Shown here: positions 1 through 8,149 of the stretch, piece after piece
Position numbering within the stretch: position 1 is the first letter of the stretch
Layout of the letters: every line of letters starts with the position of its first letter
Made by a program: the position numbers and the translations under genes
The notes under the pieces: model-generated
Told to the model about the DNA's origin: nothing
Databases searched by the model: none
The model's input: only the letters and a program-made list of their open reading frames with translations
NCBI RefSeq assembly: GCF_003347595.2
Contig: NZ_QCZK02000007.1
Coordinates: 1-48,848, forward strand
DNA: 48,848 nucleotides
Direction of reading: 5' to 3'
DNA from: Botryobacter ruber
Lineage (GTDB): Bacteria > Bacteroidota > Bacteroidia > Cytophagales > Hymenobacteraceae

Positions 1-488
1 AATATATTTACCATCAGAATAAAATATATACAATAAAACAATTTCCATAACTACAAAAACAACACAGGACAACTTCAAGATTATTCCCATTTATAGAATA
101 TTGACCCACCTAAAATTATCCTCTTTTCTCATTTTTAGAATTTAAAAAAACAGGCTAATTCCCTCCACCTATCCAGTTGGAGCAGTTTACAGAAACTATT
201 CCTGTAAGTGAGCGGACAACTCCGATGAAGCGAAGATCAGGGAAAGAAGTACAAGGTGATTTAACAGTTCAGCTATCGCAAGTGGTGCGAACTGGTTTTC
301 ATAACAAACCCTAACTGGATATTTCAACCAAACTCTACAGGTGGCTACAGATTACTGAAACACTTACACATTCCGGCAGAGTGCCTATTTTGTATTAGAA
401 AACTACAGAATATGGTGAAACTCTAAACAATTAAGCTTCGACAGCGTTAATTTTTATATGAACATATGTTGAACTAACAGATAAAGCT
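1..488. other. Intergenic region without a recognised gene
   Basis: This AT-rich stretch holds no convincing open reading frame on either strand. The last 60 bases before the barrel gene at 489 contain a 10-bp palindrome (AACATATGTT, 461-470) and an AT-rich run that probably includes the promoter, but I see no clean TAnnTTTG box. The middle part (about 180-420) is less AT-rich and could be a decayed gene or a small RNA; nothing in it is recognisable. Confidence 0.5.
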
Positions 489-1088
489 ATGAAAAATTTA
501 CTACTCTTAACAGCTGCACTCCTGGCTTTAACGTTTCAGGCAACTGCACAGGACTTTTCCAGACCACAGACGACCGCAGCTGTTTCCGGTGATGCTATTC
601 AAAAAGGGAACTGGATGGTGGGCGCCGGTATCGGGAACATTGGTCACAACTTCAGCTCCGAAACCTTTTCGTTTGATTTAAGCCCCAGGGCGGGTTATTT
701 TATCAGCGATAATGCTGTTATTGGTGCACAGGTGCAGCTAGGGGCTACCATCTGGAGCGGCGAAAACCTGTTCCGCTATGGCTTAGTTCCCTTTGCACGC
801 TACTACTTCCCGGAAGGCTCCGCCCCTACCCACCGCTGGTTTGGCGAGGCAGTACTGGGAATTGCAGGCAGCACACAACCTGGCGAAGACACTGGCACCG
901 TTGTGTCTAGGGTATATGGCATCAGCGCCGGCTATGCCCATTTTGTGGCTTCCAATGTGGCGCTGGAAGGGATGGTAAACCTCATCAGGAGCAATGCAAA
1001 TGTCGATGTAGACGACAATACCCAAACCGGTCTGTCGCTTAGCTTAGGACTGCAAATCTACCTGCCCAGCAAGGCGAACCAGCAATAA
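489..1088 (+). CDS. Outer-membrane beta-barrel protein (small porin-like)
   Basis: This 199-residue protein begins with a clear Sec signal peptide (MKNLLLLTAALLALTFQATAQ, cleavage after about residue 21). The rest is short alternating hydrophobic/polar strands rich in Gly and aromatics, for example WMVGAGIGN, SPRAGYFISDNAVIGAQ and LSLSLGLQIYLPS at the end, the pattern of an eight-stranded barrel of the OmpA-N/outer-membrane-beta-barrel type. It has no peptidoglycan-binding domain. It should sit in the outer membrane; substrate and function cannot be read from the sequence. It stands alone on the plus strand and converges on purE across a strong bidirectional terminator. The ATG is at the natural start of the signal peptide. 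Confidence 0.8.
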   Translation: MKNLLLLTAALLALTFQATAQDFSRPQTTAAVSGDAIQKGNWMVGAGIGNIGHNFSSETFSFDLSPRAGYFISDNAVIGAQVQLGATIWSGENLFRYGLVPFARYYFPEGSAPTHRWFGEAVLGIAGSTQPGEDTGTVVSRVYGISAGYAHFVASNVALEGMVNLIRSNANVDVDDNTQTGLSLSLGLQIYLPSKANQQ

Positions 1089-1110
1089 TTTCACGTTTGA
1101 CTTCTTAACA

Positions 1111-1146
1111 AAAAAGCAGCTGAAGGCCAATCTTCAGCTGCTTTTT
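1111..1146. terminator. Bidirectional rho-independent terminator
   Basis: A perfect 15-bp stem (1111-1125 paired with 1132-1146) encloses a 6-base loop. It is flanked by A-runs on the left and T-runs on the right, so it works on both strands. It lies between the convergent barrel gene and purE. Confidence 0.9.
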
Positions 1147-1167
1147 CCTTTTTATATCAAGCTCCCC

Positions 1168-1704
1168 TTAATCCAGGTGGGAATCTCCTCTTTTCAACTC
1201 TTCAACAGAACGCATTACTTTATCTTTCAGGCTGTTCTTGTATTTCTCCAGCCTGTCAGCCACAGCTGCGTTGCTGGTGCCTAGAATCTGTGCCGCCAGT
1301 ATGCCGGCATTCTGCGCACCGTTCAGAGCTACCGTAGCTACCGGCACGCCGCCCGGCATCTGCAGGATAGACAGCACCGAATCCCAGCCATCGATAGAGT
1401 TAGACGATTTAACTGGTACGCCAATAACAGGCAGGGTGGTGATTGAGGCGACCATTCCGGGTAAATGCGCAGCGCCACCGGCTCCGGCTATGATTACTTT
1501 CAAGCCTCTTTTGCGGGCATTTTCGGCATATTCTACCATGCGGTGCGGCGTGCGGTGTGCCGACACAATCGTCATCTCGAAGGGTACGCCCAGCGCATCC
1601 AGTACTTCCGCAGCAGCTTCCATTACTTTGTTATCGGATAGGCTACCCATAATAATGCCTACCTGAGGCTGTGCGTGTGGTGTTTTTACAGTTTCTTCGG
1701 CCAT
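1168..1704 (-). CDS. purE: N5-carboxyaminoimidazole ribonucleotide mutase
   Basis: PurE converts N5-CAIR, the product of PurK, to CAIR in de novo purine synthesis in the cytosol. The 178-residue protein shows the family signatures: MGSLSDN near the N-terminus, SAHRTP, AGAGGAAHLPGM and QMPGGVPVATVA. Its length is usual for class I PurE with a short charged C-terminal tail. The ATG at 1704 follows the purK stop codon by one base, so the two genes are translationally coupled and certainly co-transcribed. A strong terminator follows at 1111-1146. Confidence 0.97.
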   Translation of the reverse strand: MAEETVKTPHAQPQVGIIMGSLSDNKVMEAAAEVLDALGVPFEMTIVSAHRTPHRMVEYAENARKRGLKVIIAGAGGAAHLPGMVASITTLPVIGVPVKSSNSIDGWDSVLSILQMPGGVPVATVALNGAQNAGILAAQILGTSNAAVADRLEKYKNSLKDKVMRSVEELKRGDSHLD

Positions 1705-1705
1705 G

Positions 1706-2839
1706 TTATGCTATTACTTTGATTACGTCTCTGATCGATGCTGCCCGCTCCTGTGCCTGCTCCAGGCTTTTGCCCAGCACAGTGATGTGCCCCATTTTAC
1801 GCGCAGGACGGGTATATTTCTTCCCGTACAAATGGATGTAAACACCTGGTACCTGCAGGGCTTCCTCCAGCCCCTGGTAAACTGCCTCACCGGAATAACC
1901 GGGCTCACCCAGCAGGTTCAGCATAACGGCAGCACTCTGTATATCGGTGTCGCCCAGCGGAAGGTTCAGGATGGCGCGCAGGTGCTGTTCGTATTGCGAG
2001 GTAAAGTTAGCTTTAATGGTGTGGTGGCCGCTGTTGTGAGGACGTGGCGCCACTTCGTTCACTAAAATCTGCCCGTCTTTGGTCAGGAACATTTCCACGG
2101 CCAGGATACCCACCATACCGAACGCCTCAATCACACGGGTAGCGATTTCGGTTGCCTGCCGCTGCAGGTCCGCCGGCACATTGGCTGGCGTAAACAACGA
2201 ATCGACCAGGTTGTGCTCCGGATGGAAACTCAGCTCCACCACCGGGAAAGCCGCCACCTCGCCATTGGCGTTACGCCCCACGATCACCGAAATCTCTTTC
2301 TCGAAATCAACCAGCTTTTCCAGCACCGACGGTTCTTCGAATGCTTTGCCCAGGTCAGATTCAGAGGTAAGGCGTGTCACGCCACGTCCATCGTAGCCCT
2401 CGCGGCGCAGCTTCTGGAACGCAGGCAGAAAAGCAAGATGGCTTTCCTGCAGTTCCTGCTTGTTTTGGAGCAGGCGGAAGTCGGCAGTTGGAATGTTGTG
2501 CTGCTGCATAAATTCCTTCTGTGCCCCCTTGTCCTGGATGGTTCTGACGGTGCGGGCATCGGGATACACCTTTACGCCTTCTTCCTCCAATTTTGCCAGC
2601 GCATCGCAGTTCACGTGCTCAATTTCGATGGTAACGATGTCGCATTTCTTCCCGAAGTTGTACACCGTATCAAAATCACGGAAGCTACCCACATAAAACT
2701 CGTTGCACAGCGGCTTGCAGGGCGCATCCTTATCGGGGTCGAGGATGAGCGTGTAGAGGTTAAAATCCAGCCCGGCCTGCAGCAGCATCCGGCCCAGTTG
2801 GCCGCCGCCCAGTATGCCCAGCTTTACTTCTCCTGTCAT
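1706..2839 (-). CDS. purK: 5-(carboxyamino)imidazole ribonucleotide synthase
   Basis: PurK uses ATP and bicarbonate to carboxylate AIR to N5-CAIR, the substrate of PurE encoded just downstream. The 377-residue ATP-grasp protein opens with the nucleotide-binding GILGGGQLGRM, has the YDGRG loop in the middle ATP-grasp part, and carries NEVAPRPHNSGHHT near the C-terminal third, all typical of PurK. The frame is open to 2872 but only with a TTG; the ATG at 2839 puts GILGGGQLG seven residues in, as in homologues, and fits the promoter box at 2870-2877. First gene of a purK-purE operon. Confidence 0.96.
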   Translation of the reverse strand: MTGEVKLGILGGGQLGRMLLQAGLDFNLYTLILDPDKDAPCKPLCNEFYVGSFRDFDTVYNFGKKCDIVTIEIEHVNCDALAKLEEEGVKVYPDARTVRTIQDKGAQKEFMQQHNIPTADFRLLQNKQELQESHLAFLPAFQKLRREGYDGRGVTRLTSESDLGKAFEEPSVLEKLVDFEKEISVIVGRNANGEVAAFPVVELSFHPEHNLVDSLFTPANVPADLQRQATEIATRVIEAFGMVGILAVEMFLTKDGQILVNEVAPRPHNSGHHTIKANFTSQYEQHLRAILNLPLGDTDIQSAAVMLNLLGEPGYSGEAVYQGLEEALQVPGVYIHLYGKKYTRPARKMGHITVLGKSLEQAQERAASIRDVIKVIA

Positions 2840-2869
2840 ATAGTATAGTAGTGTTATTTCCTGAAACGC

Positions 2870-2877
2870 CAAAATTA
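2870..2877 (-). promoter_or_regulatory. Putative Bacteroidota -7 promoter box for purKE
   Basis: On the minus strand this reads TAATTTTG, matching TAnnTTTG, the -7 consensus of the Bacteroidota primary sigma factor. It ends about 30 bases before the purK ATG. The -33 TTTG element is not clear. Confidence 0.5.
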
Positions 2878-2925
2878 GTGGTAAATGTGCTAATGTGCTA
2901 ATTTGTGCAGGAGTAAATGGCTTTG

Positions 2926-3029
2926 AGGAGGTGCAGCGGGTGTGTAGGCAGCTGCAGCAGACTTTTCTGGCAGAAAAACAGGTAAAAGTTCTGCTGCACC
3001 AGCCACCACAGTCTCACCTGCTCCTCAAA
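2926..3029. repeat. Inverted pair of the GCCACCA-core intergenic repeat
   Basis: Two copies of the dispersed element face each other: a minus-oriented arm (about 2926-2973) and a plus-oriented arm (about 2984-3029), separated by about ten bases. The ends are GAGGAG and CTCCTC, so the whole can fold into one long hairpin. The right arm contains CTGCTGCACCAGCCACCACA followed by CACCTGCTCCTC; the left arm is a diverged complement. It lies between the divergent purK and MarC genes. Confidence 0.75.
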
Positions 3030-3097
3030 AAAGTTTTATTCCAAACCAAGTGTTGTTTCTGTAAAGAATAAATGGCTTTTTGCATCAAATCTGATTT

Positions 3098-3718
3098 ATG
3101 GAAATCATACTTGCTACTTTCACGGCACTTTTCTCTGTTGTAAACCCGTTCGGAGCCATGCCGGTGTTTCTAACCCTGACGCAGGACGATACGGAGGAAC
3201 GCCGGAACGAGCAGGCGCTGCGGGCCTGTATTTACATGGTGGGTATCCTGGTGGTGTTTTTCCTGGCAGGGCAGTATGTGCTCAACTTTTTTGGCATCCG
3301 GATACACGACCTGCGCATTGCCGGCGGCCTGATGATTATGCGGGCCGGCTTCGATTTACTCACGCCCGGCGCCAACAAACGCAAGATTTCGCCTGACGTG
3401 GAGGAAGAAGGGCAGCAGAAAGAGGACATCTCGTTTACGCCGCTGGCCATGCCCATGCTCTCCGGTCCTGGTTCCATTGCCATTGCCATCGGCCTTTTCA
3501 CCACCTCCCTCTCCTACTTTGATATGGCGCTCATCCTGGTGGGAATCATTTTTCTGGCCATCGTTACGTATATTATCCTGCGGTTTTCGTTTCAGCTGAC
3601 CCGGTTTATGGGGAAATCAGGCTTAGCGGCGCTTTCCCGCATCATGGGCTTTATCGTGCTGTCTATTGGGGTGAACTTTATCATGTCGGCGCTGCGGGCG
3701 CTGTTCTTCAGCGAGTAA
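3098..3718 (+). CDS. MarC-family integral membrane protein
   Basis: The 206-residue protein has six hydrophobic segments and the MarC/UPF0056 landmarks: SVVNPFGAMPVFLTLT near the N-terminus, IRIHDLRIAGGLMI in the third segment region, and PLAMPMLSGPGSIAIAIGL, where the conserved P-x-x-P-x-x-x-GPG sits. It is an inner-membrane protein. The family was once linked to multiple antibiotic resistance, but that has not held up for E. coli MarC and no substrate is established. It is a single-gene unit, upstream of hemE on the same strand but separated by 226 bases with a repeat and the hemE promoter. Confidence 0.92.
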   Translation: MEIILATFTALFSVVNPFGAMPVFLTLTQDDTEERRNEQALRACIYMVGILVVFFLAGQYVLNFFGIRIHDLRIAGGLMIMRAGFDLLTPGANKRKISPDVEEEGQQKEDISFTPLAMPMLSGPGSIAIAIGLFTTSLSYFDMALILVGIIFLAIVTYIILRFSFQLTRFMGKSGLAALSRIMGFIVLSIGVNFIMSALRALFFSE

Positions 3719-3724
3719 AAAACA

Positions 3725-3756
3725 TTGCTGCAGCTGCCACCACACCCACTGCTCCT
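3725..3756 (+). repeat. GCCACCA-core intergenic repeat, plus orientation
   Basis: This copy, starting seven bases after the MarC stop codon, contains TGCTGCAGCTGCCACCACA followed by CCCACTGCTCCT. It is nearly identical to the copy at 35385-35417, 31 kb away. Confidence 0.8.
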
Positions 3757-3932
3757 TGTCTGAACCGTTGATGACAGGATAAAATGATGTATGTGATTAC
3801 ATGTTTGCTTTCCAATATTGATTGCGAGAGAAAGGGATAAAACATTTCTTACTGGCTAACTTTTCCAGCCATTTAACCATCTAACCATTCAACAATTTAA
3901 CTTTTCAGCAATTCAACCAAAAGTAAAATGAG

Positions 3933-3940
3933 TATCTTTG
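3933..3940 (+). promoter_or_regulatory. -7 promoter box of hemE (near-leaderless)
   Basis: TATCTTTG matches TAnnTTTG exactly and ends only four bases before the hemE ATG. Transcription would start at or within a few bases of the start codon, leaving no room for a Shine-Dalgarno site. Confidence 0.65.
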
Positions 3941-3944
3941 CACC

Positions 3945-4991
3945 ATGCAACTGAAGAACGATTTGCTTTTAAGAGCTGCCAAAGGAGACGCAGTGGAACG
4001 TACGCCTGTTTGGCTCATGCGCCAGGCCGGTCGCATTTTACCCGAGTACAGAGCAGTGCGTGCGAGCCTGAGCGGGTTTAAGGAACTTGTTGAAACGCCG
4101 GAACTGGCCGCTGAAGTCACCATACAACCCGTCGATATCCTGGACGTGGATGCCGCCATCATTTTCTCCGATATCCTGGTGGTACCCGAAGCCATGGGTT
4201 TGGTTTACGAGATGCAGGAAAAAAGAGGCCCCTGGTTCCCGAGCACGATCCGTACCGAAAACGACCTGCGAAAGCTCCGGGTGGCAGACCCGCAGGAGCA
4301 CCTGGGCTATGTGCTGGAAGCGATTAAAATAACCAAACGCGCCCTGAATGGCCGTGTTCCGCTCATCGGTTTTGCCGGCGCCCCCTGGACCATTCTGGCT
4401 TACATGGTAGAAGGCAGCGGTTCCAAAACGTTCTCCGCCGCCAGGGGCATGCTGTATACCAACCCCAAACTGGCGCACCAGTTGCTGCGCATGATCACCG
4501 ATACGACCATTGCCTATCTCAAAGCACAGGTAAAAGCCGGCGCCAACCTGATCCAGATATTTGATTCGTGGGCAGGCATCCTGCCACCGGCGCATTACCG
4601 GGCTTTCTCGTTGCCTTACATCAGCGAGATCTGCGATGCCATCCGCGATGTGCCTGTAACCGTGTTTGCCAAAGGTGCTTTCTTTGCGCTGGAAGATTTC
4701 AGCCGCCTGAACTGCGAAACCATCGGGCTGGACTGGAACATGGATATCCGCACTTCCAGGAAACAGGTAGGACCAAATAAAACCCTGCAGGGCAACATGG
4801 ACCCCTGCCTGCTCTACAGCTCTTTTGAAACCATCCAGCAAGAAACCATCAACATGCTGAAAGAATTCGGACCACAGCGCCACATTGCCAACCTGGGCCA
4901 CGGCGTTTACCCCGATACCGACCCCGAAAAAGTAAAATGCTTCGTGCAGACGGTAAAAGAATACAGCTCCATCGTGAATAAAGAAGGATAA
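3945..4991 (+). CDS. hemE: Uroporphyrinogen decarboxylase
   Basis: HemE removes the four acetate carboxyl groups of uroporphyrinogen III to give coproporphyrinogen III in cytosolic haem synthesis. The 348-residue protein has the usual length and signatures: [10 protein letters not shown] near residue 22 with the invariant Arg residues, [30 protein letters not shown] in the middle, and [13 protein letters not shown] close to the C-terminus. It is preceded by a promoter box four bases from the ATG and followed by a strong terminator, so it is probably a single-gene transcript. Confidence 0.97.
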   Translation: MQLKNDLLLRAAKGDAVERTPVWLMRQAGRILPEYRAVRASLSGFKELVETPELAAEVTIQPVDILDVDAAIIFSDILVVPEAMGLVYEMQEKRGPWFPSTIRTENDLRKLRVADPQEHLGYVLEAIKITKRALNGRVPLIGFAGAPWTILAYMVEGSGSKTFSAARGMLYTNPKLAHQLLRMITDTTIAYLKAQVKAGANLIQIFDSWAGILPPAHYRAFSLPYISEICDAIRDVPVTVFAKGAFFALEDFSRLNCETIGLDWNMDIRTSRKQVGPNKTLQGNMDPCLLYSSFETIQQETINMLKEFGPQRHIANLGHGVYPDTDPEKVKCFVQTVKEYSSIVNKEG

Positions 4992-5014
4992 GAGAAGATT
5001 TTCTTAAAACCAGA

Positions 5015-5064
5015 AGCGGCGTGTACCACAGTTGAGAATAGCTGTCGTACACGCCGCTGATTTT
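5015..5064. terminator. Bidirectional terminator between hemE and trkH
   Basis: A 12-bp perfect stem (5015-5026 with 5047-5058), extended inward by ACAG/CTGT pairing, is followed by GATTTTTTG on the plus strand; a looser T-run exists on the minus strand. It separates the convergent hemE and trkH genes. Confidence 0.85.
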
Positions 5065-5078
5065 TTGTGCCAGGTTGC

Positions 5079-6878
5079 TTAACCCACCGCCAGGTGCGCC
5101 ACCGGGTATTTGTAAGCCGTTGAAGTAGCCCGCGTACTTAATGCCAGCGCCAGCGTAAGCGTCCCCACCCTGCCCACAAACATCGACACAATAATAATGC
5201 CCTTGCCCATATCCGACAAACCTGCCGTTATACCCGTACTCAGGCCTACCGTAGCAAAAGCCGATACCTGCTCAAAAGCCAGCCGGACCATATCGTATTG
5301 CCCATCGGTTATAGACAGGAAAAACAGGAACAGGATATTGATACTGGCCGCGAAGGTAAAAACAGAGAAGGCTTTATAAGAGACCGAGTGCGGAATAGAC
5401 CTTTTGCCAATTTCTACATTCCGTTTCCCCCGGATGGTGGTGATAACAGAAAGAATGATTACCGTGAAGGTGGTGGTCTTGATACCGCCTCCCGTAGATC
5501 CCGGCGAGGCTCCGATAAACATCAGGAATATAAACAGCAGGATCGTAGGCGAGGTCAGGGCCGAAATTTCTACGGTATTAAAGCCGGCCGTACGGGTGGT
5601 AACCGACTGGAAAAAGGCTGTGATCAGCGCCTCCACAAAGTTAAGGTGCGACAGCGTATTGTAGTACTCCAGCAGAAAGAAAGCCACTGTACCGAGTGCA
5701 AGCAGCGCGGCAGAAGTGTAAATTGTAATCCGGGTAAGCATGCGCCAGTTCTTCCAGGGCGAAACCATGCGCGTGCGCATGGCCTCCGGCGAAAACACAT
5801 CGATGATCGTTGGAAAGCCAATACCGCCGAAAATAATGAGCACCGCCATGGTCAGGTGCAGGATATAAGCCTCCCGGACAGGCTCCGTGTAAAGTCCTTC
5901 CGGGTAGAGCGATAAGCCTGCATTGCAAAAGGCAGACACCGAATGAAAAACCGAAAAGAAAATCTTGTTCCCCAGCGATCCGAACTGTGCCTCCGGTCCC
6001 CAGGTATTAAAAATAACAAAGGCCCCGATCGCTTCAATCGACAGCGTCATGACCACCAGTTTGCGCAGCAGGTTTTTTGTGGAATACAGCGACTCGCTTT
6101 CCATCAGTTCGTACATGGCCACGCTGTGCTTGATACCCACCCCCTGCCGCATCAGGGTAGCAAAGAAGGTCGCGAAGGTAAGGATGCCCAAACCGCCTAA
6201 CTGCACCAGCAACAACAGCACCACCTGCCCTGCCTGTGTAAAATAGGTACCCGGATCAACTACAGCCAGCCCTGTTACGCACGAAGCGCTGGTGGCCATA
6301 AACAGCGCATCAACAAAGCTCATGCCGTCCGAAGCAGTCACCATTTTAGGCATCATCAGCAGGCCCGTACCCAGCAGAATCAGGAACAGGAAACTGAACA
6401 GGAACGTCACATTTGGCTGAAGCTGCAGTGTTTTCAGGTGCACCTTCGTCTGGAGCAGCTCGATTATGAGCAACAGCAGCATGTAAATGGAAACCGAGGC
6501 GCGGTAAATCTCCACCGACATGGGTATATCAATGCTCTCGAAGATGTTGTAAATAAGCGGTATCTGCAGGACGTACGTGCTTATCTGGTTTACAAAAATA
6601 AGGAGCATCAGGAGCCCCTCGAACCAGGTACGTTGCAGGAATTTTATCCGCTCGAAGGTATAAAGAATACGGAGCAGGTAAATAATGACAAAAACAGCCA
6701 GGATACCGTCGATCGCATAGTAAATGAGCTGCAGTTCCACGGGGCTCTCCACAATGCCATGCGCATACACCAGTAAGGCAATAGCCAGCAGCGTAAGCGA
6801 ATAGGTGACACGCCGCATGGCAGCATAAGCTTTCAGCTTGCTGTCGTATAATACCCTGTTTAGTTTTTCTGTATTCAT
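5079..6878 (-). CDS. trkH: TrkH/KtrB-family potassium uptake channel subunit
   Basis: This 599-residue inner-membrane protein has an extra N-terminal hydrophobic domain of about 150 residues with several membrane spans, followed by a TrkH/KtrB core. The four selectivity-filter loops are visible in order: TSASCVTGL, HSVSAFCNAGL, QSVTTRTAGFNT and QVSAFATVGLSTG. GASPGSTGGGIKT, typical of the gating-loop region, is also present. Such channels take up potassium with a cytosolic TrkA/KtrA regulator, but no trkA-like gene is next to it here. The ATG at 6878 follows a good -7 box; it is a single-gene unit converging on hemE. Confidence 0.93.
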   Translation of the reverse strand: MNTEKLNRVLYDSKLKAYAAMRRVTYSLTLLAIALLVYAHGIVESPVELQLIYYAIDGILAVFVIIYLLRILYTFERIKFLQRTWFEGLLMLLIFVNQISTYVLQIPLIYNIFESIDIPMSVEIYRASVSIYMLLLLIIELLQTKVHLKTLQLQPNVTFLFSFLFLILLGTGLLMMPKMVTASDGMSFVDALFMATSASCVTGLAVVDPGTYFTQAGQVVLLLLVQLGGLGILTFATFFATLMRQGVGIKHSVAMYELMESESLYSTKNLLRKLVVMTLSIEAIGAFVIFNTWGPEAQFGSLGNKIFFSVFHSVSAFCNAGLSLYPEGLYTEPVREAYILHLTMAVLIIFGGIGFPTIIDVFSPEAMRTRMVSPWKNWRMLTRITIYTSAALLALGTVAFFLLEYYNTLSHLNFVEALITAFFQSVTTRTAGFNTVEISALTSPTILLFIFLMFIGASPGSTGGGIKTTTFTVIILSVITTIRGKRNVEIGKRSIPHSVSYKAFSVFTFAASINILFLFFLSITDGQYDMVRLAFEQVSAFATVGLSTGITAGLSDMGKGIIIVSMFVGRVGTLTLALALSTRATSTAYKYPVAHLAVG

Positions 6879-6903
6879 GAGGTATAAAACCCTGTTACGA
6901 CTT

Positions 6904-6911
6904 CAAAAATA
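6904..6911 (-). promoter_or_regulatory. Putative -7 promoter box of trkH
   Basis: The minus strand reads TATTTTTG, an exact TAnnTTTG match ending about 25 bases before the trkH ATG. It directly adjoins an inverted repeat at 6913-6973. Confidence 0.5.
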
Positions 6912-6912
6912 A

Positions 6913-6973
6913 AAATGGTGACAAAGGCGGCAGTAAATTTACTAAATTTATTCTGCTGCCGTTGTCACCATTT
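6913..6973. repeat. Inverted repeat related to the GCCACCA-core family
   Basis: Arms 6913-6933 and 6953-6973 are complementary at 19 of 21 positions around an AT-rich spacer. The right arm contains CTGCTGCCGTTGTCACCATTT and continues with TTCTGC, a degenerate form of the intergenic repeat. The arrangement (two facing copies) repeats that at 2926-3029. Confidence 0.65.
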
Positions 6974-7129
6974 CTTCTGCACTTCCTTCCATTTAAAGAA
7001 ATCAGCCAGGTAAAAACTACTTGTTGCTGTCCGATGGTGGAAGTTTACCACATTTAAAATTTAAGTTGTACCGGTTACTGCCAACACGAAGTTGCCGGTC
7101 AGGCAAGGGATTAAACCGGAACGAAGTGC

Positions 7130-8149
7130 TCAGGCACTTTTCAGCTCGTGCAGTTGGAAAAGCTTCAGTTGCTTTGCCTCCTCCAGCAGCTTCTGCTTGT
7201 TTATAGGCACCACGCCCACCTGTTCACACACCAATCCTCCGCCCAAATTGCTTAACCCGGCCATAAAAGGCACCGATGTCCGAAGCGCCATACACAGGGC
7301 TGCTATACTGATTACGGTATCGCCCGCACCCGACACATCGGAAATGGCTCTGCGGTGGGCCTCGATGTAGGTATTTGTTCCGCCATCGGCAATAAACACC
7401 CCCCGCTCCGACAGCGTTACCAGTACCTGCTCCACGTTAAGCTTGCGTTGCAGGGTGGCTACGGCGTCTTCGAAGGCATGCAGGTTTTCGTCTGCAAAGT
7501 CCACTTTCAGCCCTTCCTTCAGCTCTTTCAGGTTTGGCTTGAACAGGCTGCAGCTCACATAACTCAGGAAATTCTTTTTCTTGGGATCGACTACGGTGGG
7601 GATATTGCGCTGCCTGGCCGCTTGTATAAACCGGCTGATGTTCTTTTCGGAGAAGATGCCTTTGTCGTAGTCTTCAAAAATGACCACATCAGCCTGGTCG
7701 AGCAGCTTCAGGTAGCGTTCTTCCAGGTGGCGTTCTTCGTAGTCGGTCAGGTTGTGCTCTATTTCGGAGTCTACGCGCAGCAGTTGCTGGGCACCGGCAA
7801 TAATGCGGTGCTTGATGGTGGTTACCCGCTCCGGGCTCTGCACCATACCTTCCGTAGCGAGTTCCCGCTCTTCCAGCAGGCGCAGCAGGTCTGCCCCGTC
7901 CTGGTCGTCGCCAATGACAGAGCATAGTAAAGGAGTGGCCCCCAATGCCTGCACATTCAGTGCAACATTGGCGGCCCCACCCAGGCGCTTTTCGCGCTTT
8001 ACTACATTTACTATTGGTACCGGCGCCTCCGGGGATATCCTGTTCGACTTGCCCCATAAGTAGGAGTCGATCATCACATCGCCCACAATCAGCACCGTAA
8101 GCTTATTGAAAGCCTGAAAAATGGCTTCCAAATCGGTAAGTTGAGTCAT
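7130..8149 (-). CDS. rfaE1: PfkB-family kinase, D-glycero-beta-D-manno-heptose-7-phosphate kinase type
   Basis: This 339-residue ribokinase-like enzyme most resembles the kinase half of HldE/RfaE, which phosphorylates heptose 7-phosphate at O1 during ADP-heptose synthesis for LPS. It has GDVMIDSYLWG at the start, GGAANVA at residues 57-63, and DVSGAGDT at 271-278 with the catalytic Asp in GAGD. The nucleotidyltransferase half is absent, as in Bacteroidota that keep it as a separate gene. The start codon overlaps the aminotransferase stop codon by one base (TAATG), so the two are coupled. A family-2 glycosyltransferase lies further upstream on the same strand. Another PfkB sugar specificity cannot be excluded. 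Confidence 0.8.
   Translation of the reverse strand: MTQLTDLEAIFQAFNKLTVLIVGDVMIDSYLWGKSNRISPEAPVPIVNVVKREKRLGGAANVALNVQALGATPLLCSVIGDDQDGADLLRLLEERELATEGMVQSPERVTTIKHRIIAGAQQLLRVDSEIEHNLTDYEERHLEERYLKLLDQADVVIFEDYDKGIFSEKNISRFIQAARQRNIPTVVDPKKKNFLSYVSCSLFKPNLKELKEGLKVDFADENLHAFEDAVATLQRKLNVEQVLVTLSERGVFIADGGTNTYIEAHRRAISDVSGAGDTVISIAALCMALRTSVPFMAGLSNLGGGLVCEQVGVVPINKQKLLEEAKQLKLFQLHELKSA

Noticed and set aside
1..488. Small RNA or tRNA gene in the first intergenic region
   Set aside because: No cloverleaf, conserved tRNA loop sequence or terminator hairpin could be identified by eye.
3725..3756. Riboswitch or attenuator explanation for the GCCACCA-core repeat
   Set aside because: Copies occur in both orientations, after stop codons and between convergent genes, with no constant position relative to starts.
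4038..4901. Antisense frame over hemE
   Set aside because: It has no domain signature and lies wholly within hemE, which is complete with all family motifs.
5079..6878. Frameshift or truncation of trkH because of its long N-terminal part
   Set aside because: The frame is continuous, and the extra hydrophobic domain of about 150 residues is a plausible natural extension before the four-filter core.
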